Shown: positions 49,755-58,360 of the stretch, piece after piece
Position numbering within the stretch: the stretch's first letter is position 1
Layout: every line of letters begins with the position of its first letter
Origin: Oscillospiraceae bacterium
GTDB lineage: Bacteria > Bacillota > Clostridia > Oscillospirales > Ruminococcaceae
Reading direction: 5' to 3'
NCBI GenBank assembly: GCA_025758045.1
Contig: CP107208.1
Location: 1,612,001-1,676,000, forward strand
DNA length: 64,000 nt
Made by a program: the position numbers and the translations under genes
The notes under the pieces: model-generated
What the model was told of the DNA's origin: nothing
What the model saw: only the letters and a program-made list of their open reading frames with translations
Database searches by the model: none

Positions 49755-50432
49755 ATGCACCTTTTAGTAATTGAAGACGAACGCGCCCTGTGTGAAACCA
49801 TCGTCCGCAGCCTACGGCGCCAAGCATACAGCGTGGACTGCTGCTACGACGGGGAGAAGGCGTTGGAGCTTCTGGGCGTGGAGCGCTACGATCTGGTGCT
49901 GCTGGATCTGAACCTGCCGAAGAAGGACGGCATGACAGTGCTGCGCACCCTGCGGCAGACCGACCGGGAGACAAAGGTGCTGATCCTCTCCGCCCGGGGT
50001 GAGGTGGAGGACAAGGTGGAGGGGTTAGATGCCGGGGCCAATGATTATCTGGCAAAGCCCTTTCATCTTGCCGAGCTGGAGGCTCGCATTCGCAGCCTGA
50101 CCCTGCGGCAGTTCACCCAGCAGGATGTACTGCTGACCTGCGGGGACCTGACCTTTGACACCCGCTCCCGTACCACCACCGCCAACGGGCAGACGCTGAC
50201 GCTCACCCGCAAGGAAACAGGGATACTCGAATACCTGATGGTGCATCAGGGACGGCCCGTGAGTCAGGAGGAACTGATGGATCACGTTTGGGACAACAGC
50301 GTGGACAGCTTCAGCAATTCCATTCGCGTCCACATCTCCGCCCTGCGCAAAAAGCTCCGCGCCGCGCTGGGCTATGACCCCATCCGCAACCGCATCGGCG
50401 AGGGCTATCTGATGGGAGGTGAGGAGGAATGA
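49755..50432 (+). CDS. OmpR-family response regulator
   Basis: In this 225-residue protein the receiver domain has phosphoacceptor aspartate in LVLLDLNLPKKDG (near residue 51) and conserved lysine in YLAKPF. The C-terminal winged helix contains LTLTRKETGILEYLMVHQG and ends SFSNSIRVHISALRKKL. It overlaps the kinase gene by 4 bp. It diverges from the methionine sulfoxide repair operon and probably controls it. AGGAGG precedes the ATG. Confidence 0.92.
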   Translation: MHLLVIEDERALCETIVRSLRRQAYSVDCCYDGEKALELLGVERYDLVLLDLNLPKKDGMTVLRTLRQTDRETKVLILSARGEVEDKVEGLDAGANDYLAKPFHLAELEARIRSLTLRQFTQQDVLLTCGDLTFDTRSRTTTANGQTLTLTRKETGILEYLMVHQGRPVSQEELMDHVWDNSVDSFSNSIRVHISALRKKLRAALGYDPIRNRIGEGYLMGGEEE

Positions 50433-51565
50433 AGCGGCTTTCCTTGCAGTGGCGCATCACACTGATGTCCGTCCTGCTCATCGGCATCACCTGTGTGGTC
50501 ATGAATTTGCTGCTCTGTTCCTCCGGTGTGTACTATATGGACACCATTGCGGACAGCTTACAGGGCGGCAGCACGGTGATCCTGAATGAGGGTGGAGCGG
50601 CGAGCTTTGACCCGGAACTCATAGCGCCCAACGAGGAGTTGACCATCGTCGTCGATGGGGCGCAGGGGAGCTTCCGCACCACCAACTGGTACATCACGGC
50701 TGTGGTAACGCTACTCAGCGGTATGCTGACCTATTTTGTCAGCGGACGCGCGCTCAAGCCCCTGCGCAGCTTTGCCTCGCATGTGGAGCAGGTGCAGCTG
50801 AACAATCTTGCCGATATGAGGATCGATGAAGACGTCATTCCAGAATTCCAGCAGCTGAGCCACTCGTTCAACCAGATGCTGGAGCGGCTGAACAATGCCT
50901 TTGCCGCCCAGCGGCAGTTCACCGGCAATGCCGCCCACGAGTTGCGCACGCCGTTGACGCTGATGCAGGCGCAGCTGGACCTGTTTTCCTCAGAGCACCC
51001 CGACGTGCTGCCGGAGACTGCGGAGTTTCTCGCCCTCCTGCGGGAGCAGACGGAACGGCTGACCCGACTGACCAAGACTCTGCTGGAGATGAGCAATCTG
51101 CGGCAAGTGGCACGGAACGAGCAGATCCAGCTCGCTCCCATGATCGAGGAGATCTTTACGGATCTCGCGCCACTGGTGGAAAAGCGCGGCATCACGCTGG
51201 AGGCGGATGGCGACGGCGTTATTACCGGCAGCGATGCGCTGATCTACCGGCTGATCTTCAACCTGACAGAGAACGCCGTCAAGTACAATCGCCCCGGCGG
51301 CTCGGTGAGGGTCTGCGTCATACAGGAAACGGAAAAACTCCTGATTCGCGTTTCCGATACCGGCTGTGGTATTCCGGATGAGTATCAGCAGAGCATCTTC
51401 CAGCCCTTTTTCCGTGTTGATAAGTCCCGCAGCCGCGAGTACGGCGGTGCGGGGCTGGGGCTCTCGCTGGTGTGGGAGATCGCCAATCTCCACGGCGGCT
51501 CCGTTTGGGTGGAGGAGAGTTCGGAGAAGGGCACCACCATTGCGGTGGAGCTGCCGGTACAGTGA
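50429..51565 (+). CDS. Sensor histidine kinase paired with the OmpR regulator
   Basis: The 378-residue membrane kinase has two membrane helices (about 10-32 and 88-108) flanking a short extracytoplasmic sensor of about 55 residues, then HAMP (110-165). The HisKA box is AAHELRTPLTLM near residue 170 and the ATPase N box LTENAVKYN near 285, with G boxes DTGCGIPD and GAGLGLSL. The small sensor domain has no recognisable ligand fold. By position it may sense extracellular oxidants that damage methionine. Confidence 0.92.
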   Translation: MKRLSLQWRITLMSVLLIGITCVVMNLLLCSSGVYYMDTIADSLQGGSTVILNEGGAASFDPELIAPNEELTIVVDGAQGSFRTTNWYITAVVTLLSGMLTYFVSGRALKPLRSFASHVEQVQLNNLADMRIDEDVIPEFQQLSHSFNQMLERLNNAFAAQRQFTGNAAHELRTPLTLMQAQLDLFSSEHPDVLPETAEFLALLREQTERLTRLTKTLLEMSNLRQVARNEQIQLAPMIEEIFTDLAPLVEKRGITLEADGDGVITGSDALIYRLIFNLTENAVKYNRPGGSVRVCVIQETEKLLIRVSDTGCGIPDEYQQSIFQPFFRVDKSRSREYGGAGLGLSLVWEIANLHGGSVWVEESSEKGTTIAVELPVQ

Positions 51566-51644
51566 TATTGCACTTGAAATCTCCGGTGAGCAGTTTGCAG
51601 AATACAGAATCTGTATCTCGTTACAAATAAATAGGCTGTGCAGC

Positions 51645-51676
51645 GGGAGCGACTTTCGGGTCGCTCCCGACTTTTA
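51645..51676 (+). terminator. Terminator of the two-component operon
   Basis: A perfect 9-bp stem GGGAGCGAC/GTCGCTCCC (51645-51653, 51660-51668) around TTTCGG is followed by a T-rich stretch. Confidence 0.72.
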
Positions 51677-51712
51677 CTGTGTTTCCGGTTCTCAAACCCG
51701 AAAGGGAAAGAT

Positions 51713-51740
51713 GCGGCACTTAGAATTACGCGGTATTGCC
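51713..51740. repeat. Right half of the terminal-inverted-repeat element (copy 3)
   Basis: GCGGCACTTAGAATTACG and the end GAATTACGCGGTATTGCC (51723-51740) match the right end of the elements at 1957-2128 and 33220-33298. No left end is present. It lies between the accessory two-component operon and the core MFS gene. Confidence 0.7.
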
Positions 51741-51743
51741 TTT

Positions 51744-51780
51744 AACAAAAAATCCACCGGGGGCGTTCTGCCCCCGGCGG
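51744..51780 (-). terminator. Terminator of the MFS transporter gene
   Basis: The stem CCACCGGGGGC/GCCCCCGGCGG (51754-51764, 51770-51780), with one G.T-type mismatch, is followed on the minus strand by six T residues. Confidence 0.82.
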
Positions 51781-51825
51781 AAATAAGTTGCGCTTATGAC
51801 GTTAGATTGACGTTGGATATGCCGT

Positions 51826-53160
51826 TTAGTTATCCATATCCTCAAACGCTTCCAGCCCTTTTTTGGCCTCTGCCTTGGCGTCGCCGTGCTTGACGAAGCA
51901 GATGGTCACAAAGCTCAGCGCCACAAACAGGGCGGCGTAGGGGAACAGCACACGGTAGTCAATGGCCCGCATCAGGGAGCCGGCCACGATGGGGGTTACC
52001 ACCTGGGCGGCCATCGAGAAGGTGTAGTAGTACCCGGTAAACTTGCCGATGTCGCTGCCGCGGCACATCTCCACCACCATAGGCAGGGAGTTCACGTTGA
52101 TGGCGGCCCAGGCAAGGCCCACCAGCGCGAACACCACGTACATAATGGGTTGGATGGAACTGTAAGTGGTGGTCAGCACGTAGCCCAGCATAAAGCAGGC
52201 GGCCAGCAGCACGATACCGCACTGAATAGTCCGCTTGCGGCCGATCTTAGCGGCCAGCGCACCGATGGGAATGTACGAGACAATAGCGCCCGCCGTGGCA
52301 ACCAGCAGGCAGGTGGAGGCCCCGCCCAGGCCCTCGCCCATGACAGCCTCCACATACTTGGTAAACCACGTAGTAACGCCGTTATAGCCAATGAACCACA
52401 GCGAGATGGACACCAGCAGAAAGCTCAGGCTGCGCTTGACCGGCGCAGGCAGCACCTCGTGGCCGGTGCCGTCGTCAGTGGCAAGGTTCCACTCGGGATG
52501 AGCGGCTTCCAGCTTTTGGTTTTCTGCTTCCAGCTTGGGCTCCTTGATGGTCAGATACAAAACGACCACCGCCACGACCATGATCATCGAGACGATGAAG
52601 AACAGCGGCCGGTAGCTGACATGCTCCACGCCCTTGGTTTTGGACGCCGGGTACAGCACAGCCGCCAGCCCCAGGTACAAAATGCCGCCCACGGCGCCCA
52701 TCAGGTTGATGATGGCGTTGGCGCGGCTGCGCAGGGGCTTGGGGGTCACGTCGGGCATCAGGGCCACGGCGGGGGAGCGGTAGGTGCCCATGGACACCAG
52801 CAGCAGCCCCAGCACAATAATGAACAGCACTAATATACCGGTGCTGGGGCTGGCGGCGTAGCGGTCGTCCAGCAGCGGGATCAGGTTCATCAAGATGGCT
52901 GCCGCTGCGGTGCCGCCCACGATAAACGGCATGCGCCGCCCGATGCGGGTGCTGGTCTTATCGGACAGCGCCCCGAAAAACGGCAGCAAAAACAGCGCCA
53001 GTACGTTGTCAGCAGCCATAATGGCACCGGCAAAGGTTTCGTTCAGCTTAAAGGTGTCGGTCAGAATTAAGGTCATAACGCTGTCGTACATCTGCCAAAA
53101 CGTGCAGATCGACAAAAACGCAAGACCCACCAGAATGGTGCGGCGGCTGTTCAGTTTCAC
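51826..53160 (-). CDS. MFS transporter (GPH / sugar-cation symporter-like)
   Basis: The 444-residue polytopic protein has about 12 membrane helices. The inter-helix motif GALSDKTSTRIGRRMPFI near residues 58-75 is typical of the GPH and SLC45-like branch of the major facilitator superfamily. A cytoplasmic acidic loop lies around residues 210-255. The start is a GTG at 53160, with TAGGAG upstream; the frame continues to 53343 without signals. The substrate is not evident; sugars are usual for the branch. Codon use is that of the core genome. Confidence 0.82.
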   Translation of the reverse strand: MKLNSRRTILVGLAFLSICTFWQMYDSVMTLILTDTFKLNETFAGAIMAADNVLALFLLPFFGALSDKTSTRIGRRMPFIVGGTAAAAILMNLIPLLDDRYAASPSTGILVLFIIVLGLLLVSMGTYRSPAVALMPDVTPKPLRSRANAIINLMGAVGGILYLGLAAVLYPASKTKGVEHVSYRPLFFIVSMIMVVAVVVLYLTIKEPKLEAENQKLEAAHPEWNLATDDGTGHEVLPAPVKRSLSFLLVSISLWFIGYNGVTTWFTKYVEAVMGEGLGGASTCLLVATAGAIVSYIPIGALAAKIGRKRTIQCGIVLLAACFMLGYVLTTTYSSIQPIMYVVFALVGLAWAAINVNSLPMVVEMCRGSDIGKFTGYYYTFSMAAQVVTPIVAGSLMRAIDYRVLFPYAALFVALSFVTICFVKHGDAKAEAKKGLEAFEDMDN

Positions 53161-53361
53161 GGCGATTCTCCTAACTTTGGGGCGCAGTTGGCTCCTGTAA
53201 TTGATTTTATTGTAGCATTGATTGTGCGAAATGTCTACAATTTCAACATCGCGGACGAGAACTTTACTTGAAATTGACGAACAAAAGCACATGCCCACCC
53301 GGATTATGAACATTTTCCAAACAATTCTGCAACCCTCTTGCATCCTGATGCAGGAGGGACT

Positions 53362-53405
53362 ATTATTATCACGATGAAATAATTAACACATGATAATAAT
53401 TAACA
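53362..53405. promoter_or_regulatory. Probable operator of the MarR / ABC exporter operon
   Basis: Perfect 10-bp inverted arms ATTATTATCA (53362-53371) and TGATAATAAT (53391-53400) are 19 bp apart. The decamer ATAATTAACA is also directly repeated within and beside them. It ends just before the MarR ribosome binding site and suits autorepression. Confidence 0.55.
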
Positions 53406-53416
53406 GGAGGTGCTTT

Positions 53417-53938
53417 ATGCCAGGTTCAGAGATCCCGGATCTGCAGGGGGTGTTTCGGTTTGTCTCGCGGCTGCACACAATGTCCAAGCGCGGCATGCGC
53501 GGCGCGTTGGCAGACTGTCCCAGATGCCATTTCGGCATGCTGGAAAACCTGCACATTCTAATCGAGCAGCGCGGCGTAGAGGGTGCAATTTATGTTTCCG
53601 AGGTGGCCCGTGCTATGCGGCAGCCTATGCCGGCCGTTTCCCGCGGGCTGCGCATGATGGAACAGGATGGCAGCATCGTGCGGGAAACTGATCCCAACGA
53701 CCGGCGCAAAACTTTCGTGCGCATCACCCCACAGGGCGAGCAGGCGCGCCTGCAAAGCGAGGCGGCACTGAACGCCTACTTTGGCCGCATCATGGCACGG
53801 ATGACACCGGAACAGATCGATCAGATGTACGCCCTGCGCGGTGTGCTGTTGGATGCAATTGAAGCAGAAAACGACGCCATGCAGAAAAAAATCAGCGCAC
53901 AAAAACAGGGAGGACCTGTCGATGACGAAAATATTTAA
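53417..53938 (+). CDS. MarR-family transcriptional regulator
   Basis: The 173-residue winged helix-turn-helix protein has its DNA-binding core at about residues 50-110 (VSEVARAMRQPMPAVSRGLRMMEQDG followed by the wing NDRRKTFVRITPQG). The start at 53417 has AGGAGG eight bases upstream. It overlaps the first ABC exporter gene by 17 bp. MarR proteins usually repress a linked efflux operon until a ligand is bound. A cysteine pair near residue 34 could sense oxidants, but this is speculative. Confidence 0.88.
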   Translation: MPGSEIPDLQGVFRFVSRLHTMSKRGMRGALADCPRCHFGMLENLHILIEQRGVEGAIYVSEVARAMRQPMPAVSRGLRMMEQDGSIVRETDPNDRRKTFVRITPQGEQARLQSEAALNAYFGRIMARMTPEQIDQMYALRGVLLDAIEAENDAMQKKISAQKQGGPVDDENI

Positions 53939-56138
53939 ACAGCTGGCACGCCATTGGGCGGCATGCCTGGCCGTGGCGGCCCTGCTGATCGTGCAGGCCT
54001 ACTGCGACCTGTCCCTGCCGGACTACACAAGCAAGATCGTGGATGTTGGCATCCAGCAGGGCGGTATCGAAAGCCCGGTACCGTATACCGTCCGCGATAC
54101 TACCCTGCAGGCATTGGAACTGCTGATGACCGAGGACGAGGCCGCCTTGGCCGCCCAGTGGTACAGCGAGCCTGACGCCGATGGTCTGCGTTATCTTTCT
54201 AAGGATGCCGACACTGCTGCGGCGGAGTTGGAATCCGCTTTCACCACACCCGATGTGGTGTTGTACATGGCTGCGGCCCAAAATGCTGCCCGGGTCGCCG
54301 GCAGTACCGAGACGGTGACCCCCACCACCTACGACCTGGATGCCGTCAGCCAGCAGTTTGCGGCGATGGTTCAGGCACCCGGCGCACGGGAGATGCTGCA
54401 AAACCAGCTTGCCGGGGCCATCTCCCAGCTGGATGGGACCGTGGCCGACAACCTTGCAAGCCAGGCCGTGCTGCTGGTTTCCCTCGAATACGAAGCCCAG
54501 GGCATCGCTCACGACGTGCAGATAGCGTATCTGCTGCGCATTGGCGGGCAGATGCTGGGCCTGACCCTGCTGATGGTTGCCGCCGCGGTGGCGGTAGGCT
54601 TCATCGCATCCCGCGTGTCGGCTGCCATTGGCCGCGACCTGCGCCGCGAGGTGTTCTCCACCGTCGTGGGTTACTCCAACGCGGAGATCGAAAAGTTTTC
54701 CACAGCGTCGTTGATAACCCGCACCACCAACGACATCCAGCAGGTGCAGTTCGTCTGTGTGATTCTGCTGCGCATGGTGGCCTATGCGCCTATTTTGGGT
54801 GTTGGCGGCATTTTGCACGTGGCAGCGGGCAATACCGGTCTTTCCTGGATCATCTTTGTGGCGGTGGCCGCGCTGCTGGTGCTTATCACCATCCTGATGA
54901 ACGTGGCTATGCCGAAATTCAAGCAGATGCAGACGCTGGTCGATCGGCTGAACCTTGTCAGCCGCGAGATCCTGACCGGCATCATGCCCATCCGCGCCTT
55001 CAGCCGCGAAAAGTTTGAGGAAGCCCGTTTTGATAAAGCCAACCGCGATCTGATGGGCACCCAGCTGTTTACCAACCGCACCATGGCTGCCATGATGCCT
55101 TTTATGACTCTCATCATGAACGGCACCAGCCTGCTCATTGTCTGGTTCGGCGGTAAGGCCATGGACCTGGGCAACATGCAGGTGGGCGAGATGATCGCTT
55201 TCATCACCTACACAATGCAGATCGTCATGTCCTTCCTGATGCTGGCGATGGTAGCCGTCATGCTGCCCCGTGCCGGTGTGGCAGCCGACCGTATCGACGA
55301 GGTCATCAAGACGCCGGCCACCATCCACGACCCCGATGCCGCCACCGCCAAACCGGCGCTGGAACGCAAAAACTGGAATGGCGAAGTGGAGTTCAAGGAT
55401 GTCAGCTTCCGCTATCCCGGCGCCGACAGCGACGCACTGGAGCACATTACCTTTACCGCCAGGCCCGGCGAGACCACGGCCATCATCGGCTCCACCGGCT
55501 GCGGCAAATCGACGCTTCTCAACCTGATCCCGCGCTTTTATGATGCCACCGGCGGTGCGGTCTGCATCGACGGCGTGGACGTGCGCGATATGCCCCAGGC
55601 CACGCTGCACGACCTGATGGGCTATGTGCCGCAAAAGGGCGTGCTGTTCAGCGGCACCATTGACAGCAACCTGAAATTTGCCGGCGAGCATATCACCGAT
55701 GAGGACGTGCGTACCGCCGCCGGCATTGCCCAGGCCACCGAGTTTATCGATGCCAAGCCCGAGGGCTATGCAAGCCCCATTGCTCAGGGCGGCAGCAATG
55801 TCTCCGGCGGGCAGAAGCAGCGTCTTTCCATTGCGCGTGCCATCGCCAAAAAGCCGCGCATCTACCTGTTTGATGACAGTTTCTCGGCGCTGGATTACAA
55901 GACCGACGTGGCCCTGCGCCGTGCCCTGAAAGCCCAGACAGACAACGCCACCGTCATCATTGTGGCCCAGCGTATCTCCACAGTGCTGCATGCCAACCGC
56001 ATCCTTGTATTGGACGATGGCTGCATCGTGGGCGACGGTACCCACGCCCAGCTGATGGAAAGCTGCCCCGAGTATCAGGAAATCGCCCGCAGTCAGCTGA
56101 GCCAGAAGGAATTGAACCTGTCGAAGGAGGGCGAGTGA
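53922..56138 (+). CDS. ABC exporter half-transporter, subunit with degenerate catalytic site
   Basis: This 738-residue type IV ABC exporter half has six membrane helices. An unusually large extracytoplasmic insert lies between the first two (about residues 40-205). The nucleotide-binding domain (about 490-725) has Walker A STGCGKST and signature VSGGQKQR. After Walker B the catalytic glutamate is replaced by aspartate (YLFDDSFSALD), the mark of the inactive site in heterodimers such as BmrCD/LmrCD. GGAGG precedes the start within the MarR gene. It is paired with the next gene. Confidence 0.93.
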   Translation: MTKIFKQLARHWAACLAVAALLIVQAYCDLSLPDYTSKIVDVGIQQGGIESPVPYTVRDTTLQALELLMTEDEAALAAQWYSEPDADGLRYLSKDADTAAAELESAFTTPDVVLYMAAAQNAARVAGSTETVTPTTYDLDAVSQQFAAMVQAPGAREMLQNQLAGAISQLDGTVADNLASQAVLLVSLEYEAQGIAHDVQIAYLLRIGGQMLGLTLLMVAAAVAVGFIASRVSAAIGRDLRREVFSTVVGYSNAEIEKFSTASLITRTTNDIQQVQFVCVILLRMVAYAPILGVGGILHVAAGNTGLSWIIFVAVAALLVLITILMNVAMPKFKQMQTLVDRLNLVSREILTGIMPIRAFSREKFEEARFDKANRDLMGTQLFTNRTMAAMMPFMTLIMNGTSLLIVWFGGKAMDLGNMQVGEMIAFITYTMQIVMSFLMLAMVAVMLPRAGVAADRIDEVIKTPATIHDPDAATAKPALERKNWNGEVEFKDVSFRYPGADSDALEHITFTARPGETTAIIGSTGCGKSTLLNLIPRFYDATGGAVCIDGVDVRDMPQATLHDLMGYVPQKGVLFSGTIDSNLKFAGEHITDEDVRTAAGIAQATEFIDAKPEGYASPIAQGGSNVSGGQKQRLSIARAIAKKPRIYLFDDSFSALDYKTDVALRRALKAQTDNATVIIVAQRISTVLHANRILVLDDGCIVGDGTHAQLMESCPEYQEIARSQLSQKELNLSKEGE

Positions 56139-56139
56139 T

Positions 56140-57951
56140 ATGCCAAGACCCGGACGCATGACCACCGAGCGCGCCAAAGACTTTAAGGGCAGCCTGCTGC
56201 AGCTGCTGCGGGCGATGGGCAAGTATAAGCTTTCGCTCATCGTGGTCGTTGTTTTTGCCATTTTGTCTACCATATTTAATATAGCAGGCCCCAAAATTCT
56301 CGCCAAGGCCACCACGGCCCTGGCCACCGGCTGGATCGCCAAGCTGCGGGGCACCGGCGCCATCGACTTTGGCTACATCGGTAAAATTTTGCTGATCCTG
56401 TTGGGCATGTACCTGCTGTCCTCGGCGTTCAGCTTTATCCAGAGCTGGCTGATGAGCGGCCTGTCCCAGAAAGTCTGCTATGATTTCCGCCGTCAGATCA
56501 GTGAAAAGATCGACCGCCTGCCTCTGGCCTATTTTGAAAAGCGCACCGTGGGCGAAGTGCTCTCCCGCATCACCAACGATGTGGACACCCTGGGCCAAAG
56601 CCTGAACCAGTCGGTCACACAGCTGATCACCAGCGTGACCACCATGATCGGCGTGCTCATCATGATGCTGTCCATCAGTCCCAAAATGACGCTGATCGCA
56701 CTGCTGATCCTGCCGGTCTCGTTGGCGCTGGTGCTGCTGGTGGTCAAATTCAGCCAGAAATATTTTAAGGCGCAGCAGGCAACGCTGGGCGTTGTCAATG
56801 GCCAGGTCGAGGAGATCTACTCCGGCCACAACGTCATCAAGGCTTTCAATCGTGAGAACGCCGTGCTCGCAGATTTCAATGCCGCCAACGATAAATTGTA
56901 CGAATCCGCGTGGAAAAGCCAGTTCCTCTCCGGCCTGATGCAGCCCATCATGAACTTTGTGGGCAACCTGGGGTACGTGGCCGTAGCTGTGGCGGGCAGT
57001 ATTTTTGCTGCCGCCGGTGCTATCACCATCGGTGACATCCAGGCGTTCATCCAGTACGTCAAAAACTTCACCCAGCCCATCCAGCAGTTGGCGCAGGTAT
57101 CCAACATGCTGCAAAGCATGGCCGCCGCGTCGGAACGTGTGTTTGAATTTTTGGGCGAGGAAGAGGAGGACCAGCTGGCTGATCCGGCCTGCCGTGCCGA
57201 CCCGGCCGCCATCGACGGGCAGGTCACCTTCGACCACGTCCGCTTTGGCTACACGCCGGAAAAGACCGTCATCCACGATTTCAGCTGCAAGGTCCGGCCC
57301 GGCCAGAAGGTGGCCATCGTCGGTCCCACCGGCGCAGGCAAGACCACCATGGTCAAGCTGCTGATGCGTTTTTACGATGTGGACGCCGGTGCTATCACCT
57401 TAAACGGCCGCAATGTGCGGGACTTTGACCGCAGTGCCCTGCGGGAAGGCTTCGGCATGGTATTGCAGGATACCTGGCTGTTCAAGGGTACTATTATGGA
57501 GAACATCCGCTACGGCCGCCTGGATGCCACCGATGAGGAAGTCATCGCTGCCGCCAAGGCTGCCAATGCCGACCACTTCATCCGCACGCTGCCCGGCGGC
57601 TACCAGATGGAGCTGAACGAGGACGCCTCCAACGTCAGCCAGGGCCAGAAACAGCTGTTGACCATCGCCCGCGCCATCCTGGCGGATAACCGCATCCTGA
57701 TTCTGGATGAAGCAACGTCCAGTGTGGATACCCGCACCGAGCAGCGCATCCAGTCCGCCATGGACCGCCTGATGAAGGGCCGTACCAGCTTCGTCATTGC
57801 CCACCGCCTGTCCACCATCCGTGATGCCGACAAGATTTTGGTCATGCGGGATGGCGACATTGTGGAGCAGGGCACCCACGATGAGCTGATCGACCAGGGC
57901 GGCTTCTACGCTGATCTGTATAATTCCCAGTTCGAGGATGTGACGGCGTAA
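56140..57951 (+). CDS. ABC exporter half-transporter, catalytic subunit
   Basis: The 603-residue partner has six membrane helices (about 30-330). Its nucleotide-binding domain has Walker A GPTGAGKTT and an intact catalytic glutamate in LILDEATSSVD, but a non-standard signature VSQGQKQLL. Together with the upstream subunit this gives one active and one degenerate ATP site, the usual asymmetric heterodimer. It starts 1 bp after the first subunit. Likely substrates are drugs, lipids or peptides; none can be named. Confidence 0.94.
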   Translation: MPRPGRMTTERAKDFKGSLLQLLRAMGKYKLSLIVVVVFAILSTIFNIAGPKILAKATTALATGWIAKLRGTGAIDFGYIGKILLILLGMYLLSSAFSFIQSWLMSGLSQKVCYDFRRQISEKIDRLPLAYFEKRTVGEVLSRITNDVDTLGQSLNQSVTQLITSVTTMIGVLIMMLSISPKMTLIALLILPVSLALVLLVVKFSQKYFKAQQATLGVVNGQVEEIYSGHNVIKAFNRENAVLADFNAANDKLYESAWKSQFLSGLMQPIMNFVGNLGYVAVAVAGSIFAAAGAITIGDIQAFIQYVKNFTQPIQQLAQVSNMLQSMAAASERVFEFLGEEEEDQLADPACRADPAAIDGQVTFDHVRFGYTPEKTVIHDFSCKVRPGQKVAIVGPTGAGKTTMVKLLMRFYDVDAGAITLNGRNVRDFDRSALREGFGMVLQDTWLFKGTIMENIRYGRLDATDEEVIAAAKAANADHFIRTLPGGYQMELNEDASNVSQGQKQLLTIARAILADNRILILDEATSSVDTRTEQRIQSAMDRLMKGRTSFVIAHRLSTIRDADKILVMRDGDIVEQGTHDELIDQGGFYADLYNSQFEDVTA

Positions 57952-57957
57952 GATTTT

Positions 57958-58006
57958 AAAGGCCCCTCTGGAAGAGGGCTCCGGCTCCCTCTCAGGGGGG
58001 CCTTTT
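57958..58006 (+). terminator. Terminator of the MarR-ABC operon
   Basis: A long G/C-rich stem between AAAGGCCCCTCTGG and the matching GGGGGGCCTTTTT, with an inner GAGGG/CCCTC pairing, ends in five T residues. Confidence 0.8.
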
Positions 58007-58035
58007 TATGCCCTCTTATTTCGATGCAATACTTC

Positions 58036-58064
58036 TTGACAATTGCCTTAAATAACGATAAAAT
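58036..58064 (+). promoter_or_regulatory. Strong sigma-A promoter upstream of a candidate small RNA
   Basis: A perfect TTGACA (58036-58041) and TAAAAT (58059-58064) are separated by 17 bp. The expected start is near 58071. Confidence 0.75.
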
Positions 58065-58070
58065 TGTAAA

Positions 58071-58162
58071 CAGGAATAAAAGGAAAAGCGCCGCACCTTA
58101 GCCACTGCCTGTGCGGTTGCGTCCATAGGGTGTCGCCCACCGGGAACACCGCTTTTTTACGA
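58071..58162 (+). ncRNA. Candidate small RNA or terminated leader upstream of rny
   Basis: About 90 nt after the strong promoter fold into a first hairpin CCGCAC/GTGCGG and a second GGTGT-CGCCCACCGGGA-ACACC followed by six T residues, which is a terminator. No reading frame is seen. It could be an independent small RNA or the attenuated leader of ribonuclease Y; I do not recognise a known RNA family. Confidence 0.5.
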
Positions 58163-58261
58163 TACAGTATCCGCCTGTTTTTGGCTTAGTTACGTTTTAT
58201 ATTGCTGCCTTGTGGCATAAGTGTGTGCTTTTTTGCCCGCATTTGCCGCGCTGTGTTGCTT

Positions 58262-58291
58262 TTGCCATAAAAAACAAACAAACCGTATATT
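58262..58291 (+). promoter_or_regulatory. Probable rny-proximal promoter
   Basis: TTGCCA (58262-58267) and TATATT (58286-58291) are separated by 18 bp, about 70 bp before the rny start codon. The remaining gap sequence shows no gene. Confidence 0.5.
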
Positions 58292-58360
58292 GAAAAAGCG
58301 TCCCGCTGTGCTGCGCCCTCCTGAATTTGCATTTTTCCAAAATTAAGGAGTGAACTGACC

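Noticed and set aside
53892..56363. 823-codon open frame antisense to the ABC exporter genes
   Set aside because: It is a shadow of high-G+C codons across two genes; His/Gly-rich text with no family features.
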